From: Pyrenula massariospora
Taxonomy: Eukaryota > Ascomycota > Eurotiomycetes > Pyrenulales > Pyrenulaceae
Length of the DNA: 64,000 bases
Reading direction: 5' to 3'
NCBI GenBank assembly: GCA_021030905.1
Contig: JAGFMI010000009.1
Location: 682,001 to 746,000 of the forward strand
This document shows positions 20,424 to 32,084 of this stretch, in pieces. Numbering within the stretch: the first letter of the stretch is position 1; each line of letters begins with the position of its first letter. The notes under the pieces were generated by a model that did no database searches, was not told the DNA's origin, and saw only the letters and a list, made by a program, of their open reading frames with translations. Position numbers and translations under genes: made by a program.

Positions 20424-23400
20424 GGTTTTGAGGGATGGTGGATGCAGTGATGGTTTTTTTTTTCATTGTGTCGTTGATGTTGATGTTGATGGATTTGTGT
20501 GATTCGGTGGGGGGAACGGGCACACGTAGGTGCGACCACCTGACGCGAGGTTGAGTTTGATGTGGTTGCGTATAAAAACGCGGGACCGAACCGCGCTGCG
20601 CTTCACTGCCTCGGTGGGTTAGGTAGGATAAGGCTCATGGGGGGCTATTAGGAAGGGGTTATTCATAGAACGAAATGCAAACTGCAACTACAATGATGAG
20701 GCAAATTCCTTTACCCTGCTTCGTCCCTACTTATTTCGATTGATCGTACCGTGTGGATTGAAGCTCGATCGATGGTATCGTGGACTGACTAACTAACTTG
20801 GAGGCCATTCATTTGTAGATGGAGGGAGTGGGTGAGTGAGTGTGGCTTTAGAAGCATAATAGAATAGGCTCCGGTGGGCCTGGGAAAGGAGAGAACAGGC
20901 GTTGGGCTTGATATCGGAACGTTTTCGTTCCGGGGCGCAGCAGGGCTTAGGATGCGCTGTGCTGTGTAGATTGGAGGTAGCTGGGCGGGATTGGGATTCG
21001 AGAGGGGTTGTGTGTAGAGAGAAGGTTGCTTAGGAGGGGGGACGTTTTTTTTGTGTTTGGGGGGGGGGGGGGCCGCGGAGGAGACGAGAGGAGAGGTCTT
21101 GTGCGAGAGGTTCCCCACGAGGCTGGGTGTCAGACGTCGTGGCGCATCTGAGTGTTATCAGTGGCGCTTAGCCAGGGGTACATTGGATGCGCCACGGCTT
21201 CGGACACGTAGCCTCGTCAGGAAAAGGAGGGAGGGGGGGATCGAGGGTTATCAGCTTGGGGTAGGAATAGAATCGAGAGAGAGGGCACAGTTTGAGATGT
21301 TTTTGAAATAGATAAATTGGTATATGTAGATAGCCAAGAAGGGGGAAGCAGTAGGTGATCGGCTATTTTTTCTGGGGTGGAATAAGAGATGGGTTCGGGA
21401 TTATCGAGTGGATTATGGCGAGATTGAAGGGGAGAAGGTGGTCTGGGTGATTCATGGATTCGTAGCCTGGGGAGGAGGGCAGGAAGGGAAAAAGATACGT
21501 ACAATTTGCATTTCGATTATAGGATGGCTACGGGCTAGAAAGGACTTGACAGGGATAAAGGAAAGTGTTTCAGGCCAAGGAAGGACGATGGAATCGGTGC
21601 CGGAGGGAGCAGAAAACTATGTTGATATTTGAGCTAGGTAGAAAAGAGTAAATGCGAGCGAGGGTGCAGGAAGCGACGTTAGAACTGGATCATCGGAGAA
21701 TTTTCTTTCAGCAGAGAGCTGATGATGGATTCGGAGAGGAAGAGGCTAAGAGAGTCAAGTGACCACGGAATTAGACTGAATTGGATCACGAAGCCTCGAC
21801 TCTTGACGCAGGTGAAAAGGAATTGTTTGGCTTCATGAGGTAGTCCTTGGTGTGGTCGAACCCGAGAGTGTGACTGGATACCTCAACGGGTCAGACCGCA
21901 TTCACGCGGCCGTATGGTGCCTGCTTGCGCTAATCTGGGCGATGTGATCCCTCACATGACGAGAGAGTGCTGAACAAGATCAAGATGAAGCGTAAAAAGC
22001 AAATCACGTTGCTATCACTTTGCAAAAGAAAACTTTCTCGGTGAGTCCGATAATCTCAGAAGGCAAAGCGCCTAATGCAGGGACAAGACAAAGTGTGGAT
22101 GGACCGGCATGTAGAAGTAAAATAGTTGGACGTACGGCAGTTCGTGATATGCGCGCAGGAAGTCACGCCAACCCTGGGTGATCGTCTTGAGGCGAACATC
22201 ACGACCGCAGTGTCGGACCACTCATCCTTGTTGTCAGCTTGCGTCGTCAAACGGGTTGTTTCAAGGTGAGTCCGCGCGCCTGAGAAAATATCTCTCGCAG
22301 ACCGGTGTGAGTCCCAAAACGGTCTAAACGCCGGGCTTGCATCGTGGGCTGAGCTGATAAGATGTCGCTTCGGACAGCTTCCGGGGGAGACATTTTGTGA
22401 GGCCCAGAGTAGGACTTGGGAAAAACGTTTTTGCTCGACAAGCCATGTGTGAGCCTTAAGGGCGGGCCAATCTCCAGTTTCAGGTGGGGGGCGAAGATCG
22501 TGTTCTGTCCCACCCGAACCTCCTCCCAGGTGTTGGGTGACAGCAAGCGAGTTGCGTCAAGACCACTCAGCTGGGACGCACACAAAAGACCAACGCATCC
22601 ATCATCAGAGTTTCGAGAAACCTTCGCGTGCAGTAGCGGGGAGAGGCCAACCCCAATCGAGACGCTCCTCCCACCGTCTTGGGACCCCGACTTCTTAGAG
22701 TTGCCTCGACGGGGTTTCGGTGGCTGCGGGGGAGGCGGAGCATGCTTCCCCCCAGCCGTTTGACCGCTGCGCCGGGTCTCATGGGGGGTGGCAACCTGGG
22801 TCGACCACCAACTCTGTCGCCGCGACCAACTTCCAAAGCTCCAGACTACCCAGTCCACAAGCCTTTGTGTCCTGCACATATCGACATTGGTCGCCCTTTC
22901 GTCTTCGGCCGATAAAACACGACCTGCGCCTGCCTAAACCCGACGCTCAAGAGCTTCTCGGTCATGAAAACCAGCTGGTCTGCTGAACCCCTAGCTTCTC
23001 CCCATATATGTCTTCCAAGATAGGCGAGCGAGTTGCCTCATACTCGCGTCCATCAACTGCGCTAGCGAAATCTCACCCTCAGCCTTGTCACACCCTCCAT
23101 GAAAGATCCCAGCCAGGTCGCACCGCCCCTGCGTCGAACACGGTCCTCTCCTCGAGCGTCCGAGAAGGCTTGAGCCATTTCGATTTGCTAGAAAATGTGT
23201 TACTCCCCTGCAATGTCACCATCCTCAGGGTTAGAGTTTCCCGTCTAAACGGTACGGAGCGAAGATAATCACTACAGGTAACCTAAACAGGTAATCTAAA
23301 CGGGCGCGTTGACAGGGATGGATGTATGTTGATCCAGGTGGTCGGGTCGCCATGTGCTTGGGGCCAGCGCTTGCGTGTGGAGGGGCGGCGTAATCAGATG

Positions 23401-23603
23401 TCGACCTCCTGCGACCATGGTGACTTTCGTACAATGCCCTTCGCTCTGAGCGGACCTGGCATTTCGATCCCACAGGCAAGGGGTAAATTGCAGCACTTCC
23501 GTCTCTCTCGAGAAAAGCTCCTTTATTCTATCTCAAACGGAAGTCGTCGAGGAGAAAAGGTCAAGACAATTCATTTGTACTTCTCCAGACGTAGCTATTC
23601 AAA
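20424..23603. other. 3.2-kb gene-poor region downstream of pyruvate kinase
   Basis: After the pyruvate kinase 3' region (T-rich at 20455-20464) no supported gene was found up to 23603. The longest frames (for example 22247-22879 minus, 210 codons) lack recognisable domains and overlap equally open frames on the other strand. The right end must contain the promoter of the small gene at 23604. Confidence 0.35.
21059..21072 (+). repeat. Homopolymer run of 14 G
   Basis: An uninterrupted G14 tract follows a T-rich stretch, about 640 bp downstream of the pyruvate kinase stop. Such runs are unstable and error-prone in assemblies; the exact length should not be trusted. Confidence 0.8.
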
Positions 23604-24025
23604 ATGCCGCCCTCTCAGCGCGAATTGTTACCAGACTTGAGCCTTCCGGGAGAACACGAAGAACGCTCTCGGATTGATAAGCCAAAGGAGGTAGGAAGAC
23701 TATGTTATGCCGATTCTGAGGACAGATCCCTAACTAGAATCAGGCAAAACAAGACTCGCAAGGCCGACCGCTCTCAAAGGAAAATGTGAGCAGACTTCCT
23801 CAAGGACCGATGACCAAGGATACCTACATACACCCTTCACCGACCGAAACGTACGAACGACAATTCGCAACTTCTCAATCTTGGGAACACGGCGTATCAG
23901 AGTCTCAAGCAAAAGACAGGGCGGCCAGAAAGTGCAAGGTGCTGGATCGATTCTTGGAAGAAATGACAAGACGTGTGCAGACACGAGCCAGAACGGAGAA
24001 AGTATCCCGTAGACAGCGAAAATGA
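23604..24025 (+). CDS. Small two-exon protein of unknown function, 122 aa
   Basis: Exon 1 (23604-23690) encodes 29 codons from ATG (MPPSQRELLPDLSLPGEHEE). A canonical 53-nt intron (GTAGGA..CAG, with CTAAC 12 nt before the acceptor) joins it in phase 0 to exon 2 (23744-24025). The joined product continues AKQDSQGRPLSKENVSRLPQ, has a helical charged middle (ESQAKDRAARKCKVLDRFLEEM) and ends in a basic tail VSRRQRK. No domain, signal peptide or membrane segment is seen; the basic C-terminus could act in nuclear targeting, which is inference. The in-phase junction and strong branch site are the evidence for a real gene; I recognise no homologue. It converges on the uncharacterised gene ending at 24505. 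Confidence 0.55.
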
Positions 24026-24504
24026 CTCACCCAGGGTCAAATTCGTTGTGGTGCGAGAAATGACATCAGATCGAAGACAAAGACAAAGAAGTATTTGATT
24101 GCTGGATGGTTCGCGGTTGCAAAGCATTAGAAAAGGATCCATGTTTTAGAGCAGCAAAAGCCTCAACTCCCAATGCTAGAAAACAGAGATAGCCACTCAT
24201 AGCTAATACATGCTGGTTTTGTAACAGGTCTGCCGTGAGTCATCAAAAAAGCCTCCTGCGGAAGAATGAAATATATGCTACCGTTCGCGAATCCACAGTG
24301 GCCGAGCGGTAAAAAGCTTCCTCCAGGTAATATATCCTCAGGGACTTTGGTGTGCAAGCGGATCAGACTTCCACCTCGGAATACTCGCTATAGCGGGAAT
24401 CATGATGTAAGAACTGGATGATTTTCGGAACATAGACATAAAGCTTGACACTGCCGAGCAGTGGCAGTGGGACATATCATCGGTGTGTTCCGAAATTCTG
24501 CAGA
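24026..24504. other. Convergent 3' intergenic region
   Basis: This 479-bp gap lies between two convergent genes. A tRNA-like string (GGCCGAGCGGT near 24301) has no matching T-arm. No gene was seen. Confidence 0.35.
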
Positions 24505-25685
24505 TCACGACGAGAATGTTCTACGATTCCGCTCCCTGCGATCTTGGATAAGCAATTCAGTCCTTGTGTAGAGATTGTCCAAATATTCCATGGCCGTGGC
24601 ATCCTTGAGTATTTTGGAAACCTGGGTGCCAGCAGAAATAAGCTGTAAAATGTTTCGGTCATCCTTGAGCGGCCTGCTCTGATGCTTCGCAGCGTGTCGC
24701 ATCTCTAGCGAATTCTCCAGGACGGTTACTAGTTGCTTGATCTGGTTGTTGTAAAGAACTCTAGCCGGAATCCTGCGCTTGGTGGCCAAACGCTTCAGGA
24801 GATATACCCACTCGGTCCATTCTCGATCTGCAGGAGTGCGGACTTGACGCTTGTCTGGTTCAATAGGAATAGGAAATTGATACTTGGCAACGAAATCGAA
24901 CGCGCATTTAGACAGAATATCATTGACTGTGGCAAGAACTTCATCTTGTTCTTGTACGTCTAGGTTGGTTGGCAGATGGAGCAATTCCCGCTCCTGGGCT
25001 GCAATTGTCCTTGGTGAAGGAGGCTGTAGTAACTGATGTGGGCCATCAAATTCATCTCGGTTGGATGGCTTTCTCTGGGAGTGATATCTCACCCCAGTCT
25101 GTGCTCTATCAGGTCCTCGGCGAGCTGAAGATTCTATTACAAAATCCGAAGATCCAGGAATTGGAGAGTCCGGCTCTCCCATATGGTAATCTCTGGATGT
25201 ATTGGGCGCATACTCCCAATCTCCGTGGGGTGGATATGGCATCCGAGCATTTCCTGGAGCCGGTCCATAGCTCTGTGGAAAGGTGGATGCGGCACGAGAC
25301 GAGTAGTCAGAAGTGATCGGCTGGCCGACAGACTGGGGGAAAGTGTTTGGAAAATCGCGGGAAGGCGGCCCTTCACGAGCATGCTGAGACGGATGGCGGC
25401 CAATGGATGGAACTTGAGAACCATAGAACTGGCTCTGGCCAGGTAGGCTACATATTGTCAGTGTTGTGTCACCAGAGGAAACGGAGGGGGAAAATAAAGA
25501 TTGTCCTGACCTCATTTCTGATCGAAATGGGTCGAAAGGGGTGGTTTGAGGATCGTGGCTCATCGCCGCAGAGCTAAAGCGGACACCAAAATCAGCCGTG
25601 AACGATCACGCAGCCTACTTACTCACCTCCTGGATAATAATGACTGGGTGATGCTGGCAGACGTTGGATATGCTGAGCCTTCCAT
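24505..25685 (-). CDS. Uncharacterised fungal protein with conserved helical C-terminal domain
   Basis: The main exon (25573-24505) contains an ATG at 25563 that gives 352 aa. An upstream exon (25685-25627, starting MEGSAYPTSASITQS) joins in phase across a 53-nt intron (GTGAGT..TAG), giving 375 aa. The N-terminal half is disordered, rich in S, P, G, Q and Y. From about residue 205 (NLDVQEQDEVLATVNDILSK) to the end it is helical and charged: EWTEWVYLLKRLATKRRIPA, QIKQLVTVLENSLEMRHAAK and MEYLDNLYTRTELLIQDRRE. This looks like a conserved domain, but I cannot name it. A 63-nt in-frame stretch (25510-25448) has intron-like ends (GTCAGG..TAG) and no stop, so it may be spliced or retained. The function is unknown. 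Confidence 0.7.
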
Positions 25686-28600
25686 CACGGACGACCTTGA
25701 GAATGGAGCAGAGGCTCCACGAGAGCTAATTACAGGTGGAGGCAGCACGCAAGACATCGGGATGTGAAAAAGGGCAAACAATGCACGGAACCCCGATATA
25801 TGGGTGCAATTGAGGAAGGAGCATTCTGGACTCAGCCAGAAGGAATTGAGTTGTACAAATACGTAAGGCCTGGAGTACGAGTACGACCAATAAAAGAATT
25901 GATGCGTTTAGAGATATTTGAACAAAGGGTCAGCTGAACCATGGAGGACAAGAAAGGGTCCGCAGCTGGTTATTGGAGAAATAGGAGCGCTGAAGCCGAT
26001 TTTTGTCCACTTCTAGCCCGGAGTGGATGCCAGCTGACTTAGTTTGCCACGATCAATCAAGGATATCAGGCAATACGTAGGCCGGCGAGGGTGAAGTACA
26101 AGGTGCATCCCTCGTATGAGCCCTTGACGCCGTGTATCTCTTTGGCACGGTTAGGAGGCTATAGCCTTTCGGCAACTTGAATGAGGTAGCCGAGCAGCAT
26201 GAGAAGGCTGATCTGGACCCATGTTACACAGGCTGAACCAGATGCCTGTTGAGGTCGAGGTCTCAGAGGTCATCTTTCCATCCCTTTGATTGGTTATTGT
26301 GAAGCAAACCTGTGACTACAAAGGCCACAAGCAGTGGATTGTTTGCGGGTATCGTTGTTGAGTGGGCAGCAATTTGGGCATCGACAAGTCCCGGAAAGGC
26401 CATGATCAGCGGCGTTTGAGAAAGCTCTCGGTGGATGGATCCACCGCGAACAATTGGCGATGGGGCATAAAGAGACAGCTCACCGAGGCCTCGGATGGGG
26501 ATGAAGGGCGGTAGGGACGACCGTAGTAATTGAAGACAAGCTCCCAGATCCAGGTTGACCCCGGAGTAGGGTCCGAGGCTAGGTAGATGGGGGATGACAG
26601 CCGGCTCTTTCTAAGCGGGTCAAGCTGGCGAAGGATAGGGTAGGATGCGATGACAGCGGGGACGTTTAACACACGCTGCGGAAAGATTGTCCAACGACTG
26701 GACGTGGTTCATGATGAATGTTGTCACCGATATGCACGATGCGAATGCCAACCATTGAGGGCGACGATGGTCCGGAGGGAAGAAAGACTTGAGGGTGCGA
26801 GTTCAACGAGGGTTTGCAGGTGTTGAAGAAGAAGAGGTAAAGGTTCGGGCGGGGGTTGGTAGCGACGTCAAGGCTTGGGTGGTGCCTGCTGGGCCGGACG
26901 GTCTTTCCCTGCAGCGGCCGCTGAGTCGCCGCTTCCCCTCCTGCCGCTCGCCTTGTTTTCCGGGGGGGAAGGCGTGGGTAGTGGAATCGAATATCGGCAA
27001 CAACGACCGTCGCCTCTTTCCCACGTCTCTCATCATGTCGTCGAGCTGTCCGGAATAGGCAACGAGCTTAATAACCAACCTCATCTTTCGTGGCTTGCCC
27101 TTCTGTACCTCTGCAGCAGGTACTGAGACCCCTAAATCTGCTATGACGCCACTTCCCAGCAGCTTGGGCATCTTATGCATACAAGCAAGGTCACGTTACA
27201 CGCACCCCCAGAGGCGCCTTATTCTTTGCGCGTTCCTGCCCAATGAGTGACAATCACCACCTGTTTCAGCAGCCCACAGTGCCGATCGCCAACGGCGATG
27301 TGGCTCTGGGATTGGAACGATCCAAGCCTCAAGATCTCGCATTAGGGGACCTCGATTCCATCGCCTTTATTGGCCTTCGCCTTGCGAACGGCGGATATGT
27401 TTCGTCCACGGTGAATTAATGCCTAGGCATTTGTGGACACCAAGTTTTGACAGGTTGACATCCCTCTAATGTGGACCCCGAGAGCGATGCCATCTCCGCG
27501 TCTGTTGACCTCTATCACATGAGGCCGCGAGGACATACTTGCATATCATGCCATATGACGGAGAGCGGCGGTTATCCCATGATCTCTTCACAGACGTACT
27601 TTCTCATCGAATATTCCCACAAGGAGACCGCTGGTAGCCGGTGTGAGCTTATTTGAGCCGTAAGAGGAGCACTCAATAGGACGCCCTTAATGTTTGCATC
27701 ACCGTTTTACTGTACCCCTCTTCAGACACCAAAATTAACGGGGACTTCCCGGCTCGATTTTGTGAAAAGAAAAAAAAGTCAGTCCACAGAGCGCCTCACC
27801 TTATCACGTTCTACATTGAAAGGTTCGTGGGGTAAGAACTCTTCCAGCTCTGATTCTCAAAGTCGTGGCTACGGCTACCAACGGCAGTTAGCGGCACATT
27901 TTCCAAACTTTCACCGCTCTGTTTTCAAATCCTTATCTACCAATCTAAATAGATGTCACTCGAAGCTTTGTCTCATTTTTGACATGTCCTTTTGTAGGAC
28001 GGTTCCTATTCCGATGACCAGAGCCTGCAGCACCGACCAACTTACACTATGTCTGAATGCTTCGCACCGTACCGCCTCGCACCGACCCGACTTTCGGCAT
28101 CCAGTTGATCAGATCGCATTTCATTGGTTGTGACTCGTTAAAGCCTTGCTGCCCATCACTAAATTTGCTATAGCCGAAACCCTCGCGTTGTCTCCCTAAC
28201 TGACCACATGGCAACCTAGTTCCGCCGTTCGTATTCCCGCCGATCCCCAATCTACTGTACGAAATTACCAACTTCTCAAAATCGATCCGTGTGCCGTCAT
28301 TCTCGCCTAGGGGACCTTGCTAGTGCCTATCAGCTACCAGAATAGACTTTGCCGCCACGTTTCGCACCAAGCAAAGTCCCCGCCGACCCAGGCCGGGGGG
28401 TTTTCCCTCAGGCTCTTCCGGTTCCCCTGCCGAAAACTCTATCTCGGCCCCTGTAAAAGCGTGCTGCTAGTCCCTTAGCTACATGTGTTCAACTCGATTA
28501 TTTACCCAATGAGGAACTCCACGCCGACTGCAGAGGAACGTCACAACATCGCGAGTAAGTGCATACCCACACCGCATCTCTGAGCTACATGTCTAGTATC

Positions 28601-30395
28601 GTCGATGCGATCGTGGCGTTCTGCGCCAAGCTCGTTCTGGTATGTTATCGTAAAGCCACGATACGGAGTCATTCTCCGGCTCCTTCATTTGTCGAATTTC
28701 TGCTTCGTACTGGCAGCTGCTGTCTGCTCCACCGCTGCAGAAGATCAGGAGATCTGATATGCTGCACCCGCGGCTACCATCGGTGTTCGAACTGACAGCA
28801 TCCCACCGGAGCCGCCTCCAGGCGAGATTGCAGCCTAGCCGTTAGTCGTGTCCAATGACGAGCTACTGATTTCTAAATCTCAGAAGAGAAGCTAAGTCAT
28901 GCCACGACACCCTGACTATGGGAACAATGACACTGTGAAAGCTGAATTGGGGATAAAAGTGAGGCTGGGTAGCAGTAGTCGTAGCCCATCTGAGGAATAG
29001 GGGGGACGCCTACTGATGTTGAGGATTGGATTGGCCACGAGTTCTGCTACCCAGCCGCGAAGAGAATCATAATCTATCCAAAGCCCTCCATGACGTCCGC
29101 AATCATTGAACAGGTCACAGGGTATCCTAGAGTGCGGCCGCTGGCTATCTGACACCAGAAGACGACTTTGCCCTCAGAAAACCTTGAGAAGGGGGGCTTC
29201 CGTCACTCCATCCCACCTTACCATTAAGTCGCCAGCAGACCAGCTCGTCCCTCACCCACAAGGTATGTATGTACTGTACGTTCGTGTACCCAAGCGAATT
29301 TTCGTATCAACCTTCTCGAAATGGCAGAACACCAACTCTCCCCCCATCCATCACAGACTCCTCCCCGGCTAAACCACCAAATCGCAATTCAGCCCGAGCC
29401 ATAGCCCTCTCGGTTTCCGAAACAGCCTTCCTAGGTCAATGCGGCGCCGTAATCTATTATCTACTATCCTCAATCATTTGCATGTTTCCCAAGCTTGGTC
29501 TTTTGCTCTTTGCCCACTGGAATTAGAGCAAAAAAAAGCAATGGAGATCAATATTTCCCTATCCTTTCCGGCCGGTCTGGTGTGCTGCACCGCTCTTACT
29601 ATGCCGTGAAACAGAAAAATTGTCTGAATAGTGTAGAGATACACCTTCCTTGTAGACCTACCTCCATTTAGTACCATCATGGATAATATTATCGCTTGCA
29701 CGTATAGTACATAAAACCCACCCATACCGAGACACAACGCACCCCTCGTCAAGTCCTCACGACTCAAGTAGGCAGTAAGGTACTCCACCACTAGAACTGA
29801 ATTCCGCAAAAACATCACCTCATGACCACGGATGGGATGGGGATGGGCAGCTGGGATATCCGAAGTCGTGGCGCCCCGCACATTAAACGCGGCCACGGCC
29901 GTCTGATACCCAGTGCAAAAAAGGACGCTTGCATTTTGTTTGCATGGCTAATTTTCTCACCGTGGTTAGGAGTTGCAACGCAACGGTATGCCCATCCAGG
30001 CTTGTAGAGCAGAAAACATGTGATGTGACAGTCGTGGGGGGGACTCTACGAAAGGGAGCAGCGTCCTTCAACTTCTAGTAAGTATATCGATAGGCGTAGA
30101 ATGGTTAGGTTGGGCAGGTGAACGCCAAAAGCTCTTGCGCGGAGGGGAGGAGGGACACGATGCTATCTACGGCCCTGACTGGGAGGGGGGGGCGTGTGCT
30201 CTTTTGGTTTTCGTTGGCAGATGGTACATTTTTTCCTAGCCAAGTCAGGCTGGGTAGGCACGCTCTGCATAGCATAGTCATCGGGACAACAAGTGAATTA
30301 CACATCGTATCATTTTGTCACTTCTCCTCTCATTCATCGTTCTACTCTCTTCCCTCATCCTCATCATCGTCACAGAACAATATCCCCCTCCCCTC
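25686..30395. other. 4.7-kb gene-poor region
   Basis: No gene could be supported across this stretch. Short frames on both strands (for example 26803-27180 minus, 27690-28133 plus, 29474-29896 minus) have no family resemblance. A splice-like start at 28510 (ATG..GTAAGT) does not join any downstream exon in frame. No long repeats, terminal inverted repeats or transposase-like sequence were noticed. Confidence 0.35.
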
Positions 30396-32084
30396 TCAAA
30401 CAAAACACTCCCCCCACAACCCCCCCATCCTCGCAAACCCCAACCCCTCCACAAACCTCTCCAACCCGCACCGTCCATACCGATCCCCCCCGCAGAACTC
30501 AAGATCAATCACCCGATCATTCACGAGCACGCGCACCATCTCCCCCCCTCCCGCCGCCGCGTCGTCACCGCCGCAGGTCATCTTCTCCACATACGCCCGC
30601 GCCGCAAACGGCACCGACCACGCCGCCGAATACCCCGCGTCGCGCGGGCTCACGGGCATCGTGCTCGGCAGCGGCGGAGTCGAGTTGTATAAGCCTAAGG
30701 CGGCGAAAATGGCCGTCATGTCGTTGTCGTGGCTAAAGTCCGCATACAGCCCGCGTCCCAGCGGGAACGTGTCTGGGTCGCCGTCCAGCGTAGCATTCGT
30801 GCTCGTGTGGTCCTGTACCGGGGAGTTTGTGAGACGGGCGATCAGCTCGTTGACGAAGCCGACGCCCTGGGTTGGGCCGAGGGGGTTCCCGGGGCCGTAG
30901 GAGTAGTACTTGCCGAGGGATTGGTAGTAATCGTACTCTATCCATTCAGTAGGCGTAAAGAGGGGGCAGAAGGGGGAGAGGTAGCCGGCTGTGGCGGCGG
31001 GGGAGGCAACGACGGAGAAGGGGCAGAGGTCCATCAGGTTCAAGACGTCGGTGGTGGTGAGGGTGGCGGCGGGGAGGGACTGGTCGAGGCGGTCGAGGAT
31101 CGGGGGGAGGAAGATGGCGGCGAATTGGGCTTGGGGTTCGTTCGGGGGCCCGTTTTCGAAGGCGGTGCAGAGGGAGTGGGACAGGGTGTTGTTAGTGGAG
31201 TCGTCTTCGGCGATGATCACGTCGATTCCTGGGGTGGTGGAGTTGGGGGAGGAGGATGGGTCGGAGGCTTTGGCGTGGCCGAAGCCAAGGGCGAAGCGGG
31301 CCGCGGATTGGACGACGCGGTCTTCACCTGAGGAGCGGATGAATGGGGTTGTGCTGCGGGTTAGGGAGGGGTATAAGGAGTAGAATTTCTCGCCGGATTC
31401 GAACATTTCCTGCTCACCGAAGGCGGTGAGGTCATCCGCTCCGAGAGAGTACGTGTAATTTGTAAGGAAACCGAAGTCGTCTTTCAAGGAAGAAGGCGGG
31501 ACGGCGGACTGAATCTTGGCGATGGTCTTGTTGTACGCGGAGGATTTATCGGGGGTGGGGAAGCGCGCGCCATGTCGAGAAAGGACCTGGACGAAATTGA
31601 TATCGCAAGATTGGGGAAGTTTCGGGACGAGCACGGCGGATTCAGAGACGCTGAAGTAGGGGGAATACTGTCCCCAGGTGTGGCTGAGTGGAGTGTTGCA
31701 TTGGTAGCCCTTTGATATGGAGTTGCATGTTGAGTTGGAGTTTGTGGTTGTGGACGAGGAACTAAGCGGTGTGATTAACATATGATAGAATGCTTGATGA
31801 AAGAGAAATGGATTCTTGACGTACAGAGAAATCAGGGTCGCCGCTGTAACAAAAAGCGCGATTGCACCCATTCCGGCCACGAACCAACGACTCTTAAACG
31901 GTCTCTGCTTCTGATATTTCGCCTTCTTTCCGGATCTAGGATCTAAGGACCCCTCCTCAGAGTTCAAGAGAGCCTCTTCATCCCCCATACCATCATTAAA
32001 TACATCTTTCATTCTAGATCGCGAAGATCCAAACCAAGATGCGCCGGCATCATCATCCCGATCAAAGTCCTCCACGTGCAGCAC
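30396..32084 (-). CDS. Membrane-anchored histidine acid phosphatase (phytase family)
   Basis: The open frame has 562 codons, but its first ATG is at 32012 (MKDVFNDGMGDEEALL). The frame is open without ATG from there past 32084 (reading RFFPVKLAAASQHRRRVLHV upstream), so the true start is probably in a missed upstream exon. A single hydrophobic segment at about residues 67-88 (numbered from 32084) follows a charged cytoplasmic stretch, predicting a type II membrane anchor. The catalytic RHGARFPT (about 170-177) and the proton-donor HD (SHDNDM, about 452-453) of the histidine acid phosphatase family are intact. KGYQCNTPLSHTWGQYSPYF is typical of fungal 3-phytases. Multiple N-glycosylation sites and cysteines fit an extracellular catalytic domain. 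The expected reaction is release of phosphate from phytate or other phosphomonoesters. Confidence 0.88.
   Translation of the reverse strand: MLHVEDFDRDDDAGASWFGSSRSRMKDVFNDGMGDEEALLNSEEGSLDPRSGKKAKYQKQRPFKSRWFVAGMGAIALFVTAATLISLYVKNPFLFHQAFYHMLITPLSSSSTTTNSNSTCNSISKGYQCNTPLSHTWGQYSPYFSVSESAVLVPKLPQSCDINFVQVLSRHGARFPTPDKSSAYNKTIAKIQSAVPPSSLKDDFGFLTNYTYSLGADDLTAFGEQEMFESGEKFYSLYPSLTRSTTPFIRSSGEDRVVQSAARFALGFGHAKASDPSSSPNSTTPGIDVIIAEDDSTNNTLSHSLCTAFENGPPNEPQAQFAAIFLPPILDRLDQSLPAATLTTTDVLNLMDLCPFSVVASPAATAGYLSPFCPLFTPTEWIEYDYYQSLGKYYSYGPGNPLGPTQGVGFVNELIARLTNSPVQDHTSTNATLDGDPDTFPLGRGLYADFSHDNDMTAIFAALGLYNSTPPLPSTMPVSPRDAGYSAAWSVPFAARAYVEKMTCGGDDAAAGGGEMVRVLVNDRVIDLEFCGGDRYGRCGLERFVEGLGFARMGGLWGECFV

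Noticed and set aside
19446-20523. His/Arg/Ala-rich frames over the last pyruvate kinase exon
   Set aside because: They are shadows produced by the strong codon bias of exon 4.
22247-22879. 210-codon minus-strand frame
   Set aside because: There is no domain, composition is low-complexity in part, and the plus strand is equally open over the same DNA.
24290-24360. tRNA-like D-arm string GGCCGAGCGGT
   Set aside because: There is no matching T-arm GTTCGAnTC and no acceptor-stem pairing nearby.
28510-28800. Possible small spliced gene starting ATGAGGAACTCC with a GTAAGT donor
   Set aside because: The downstream piece (IVDAIVAFCAKLVL) is not in a phase compatible with that donor and acceptor.
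29474-29896. 140-codon minus-strand frame with a hydrophobic segment
   Set aside because: It is isolated, with no recognised family and no splice partner; one hydrophobic stretch is expected by chance.
30293-31383. Several plus-strand frames up to 260 codons
   Set aside because: They are antisense to the phytase-type phosphatase, which carries intact catalytic motifs.
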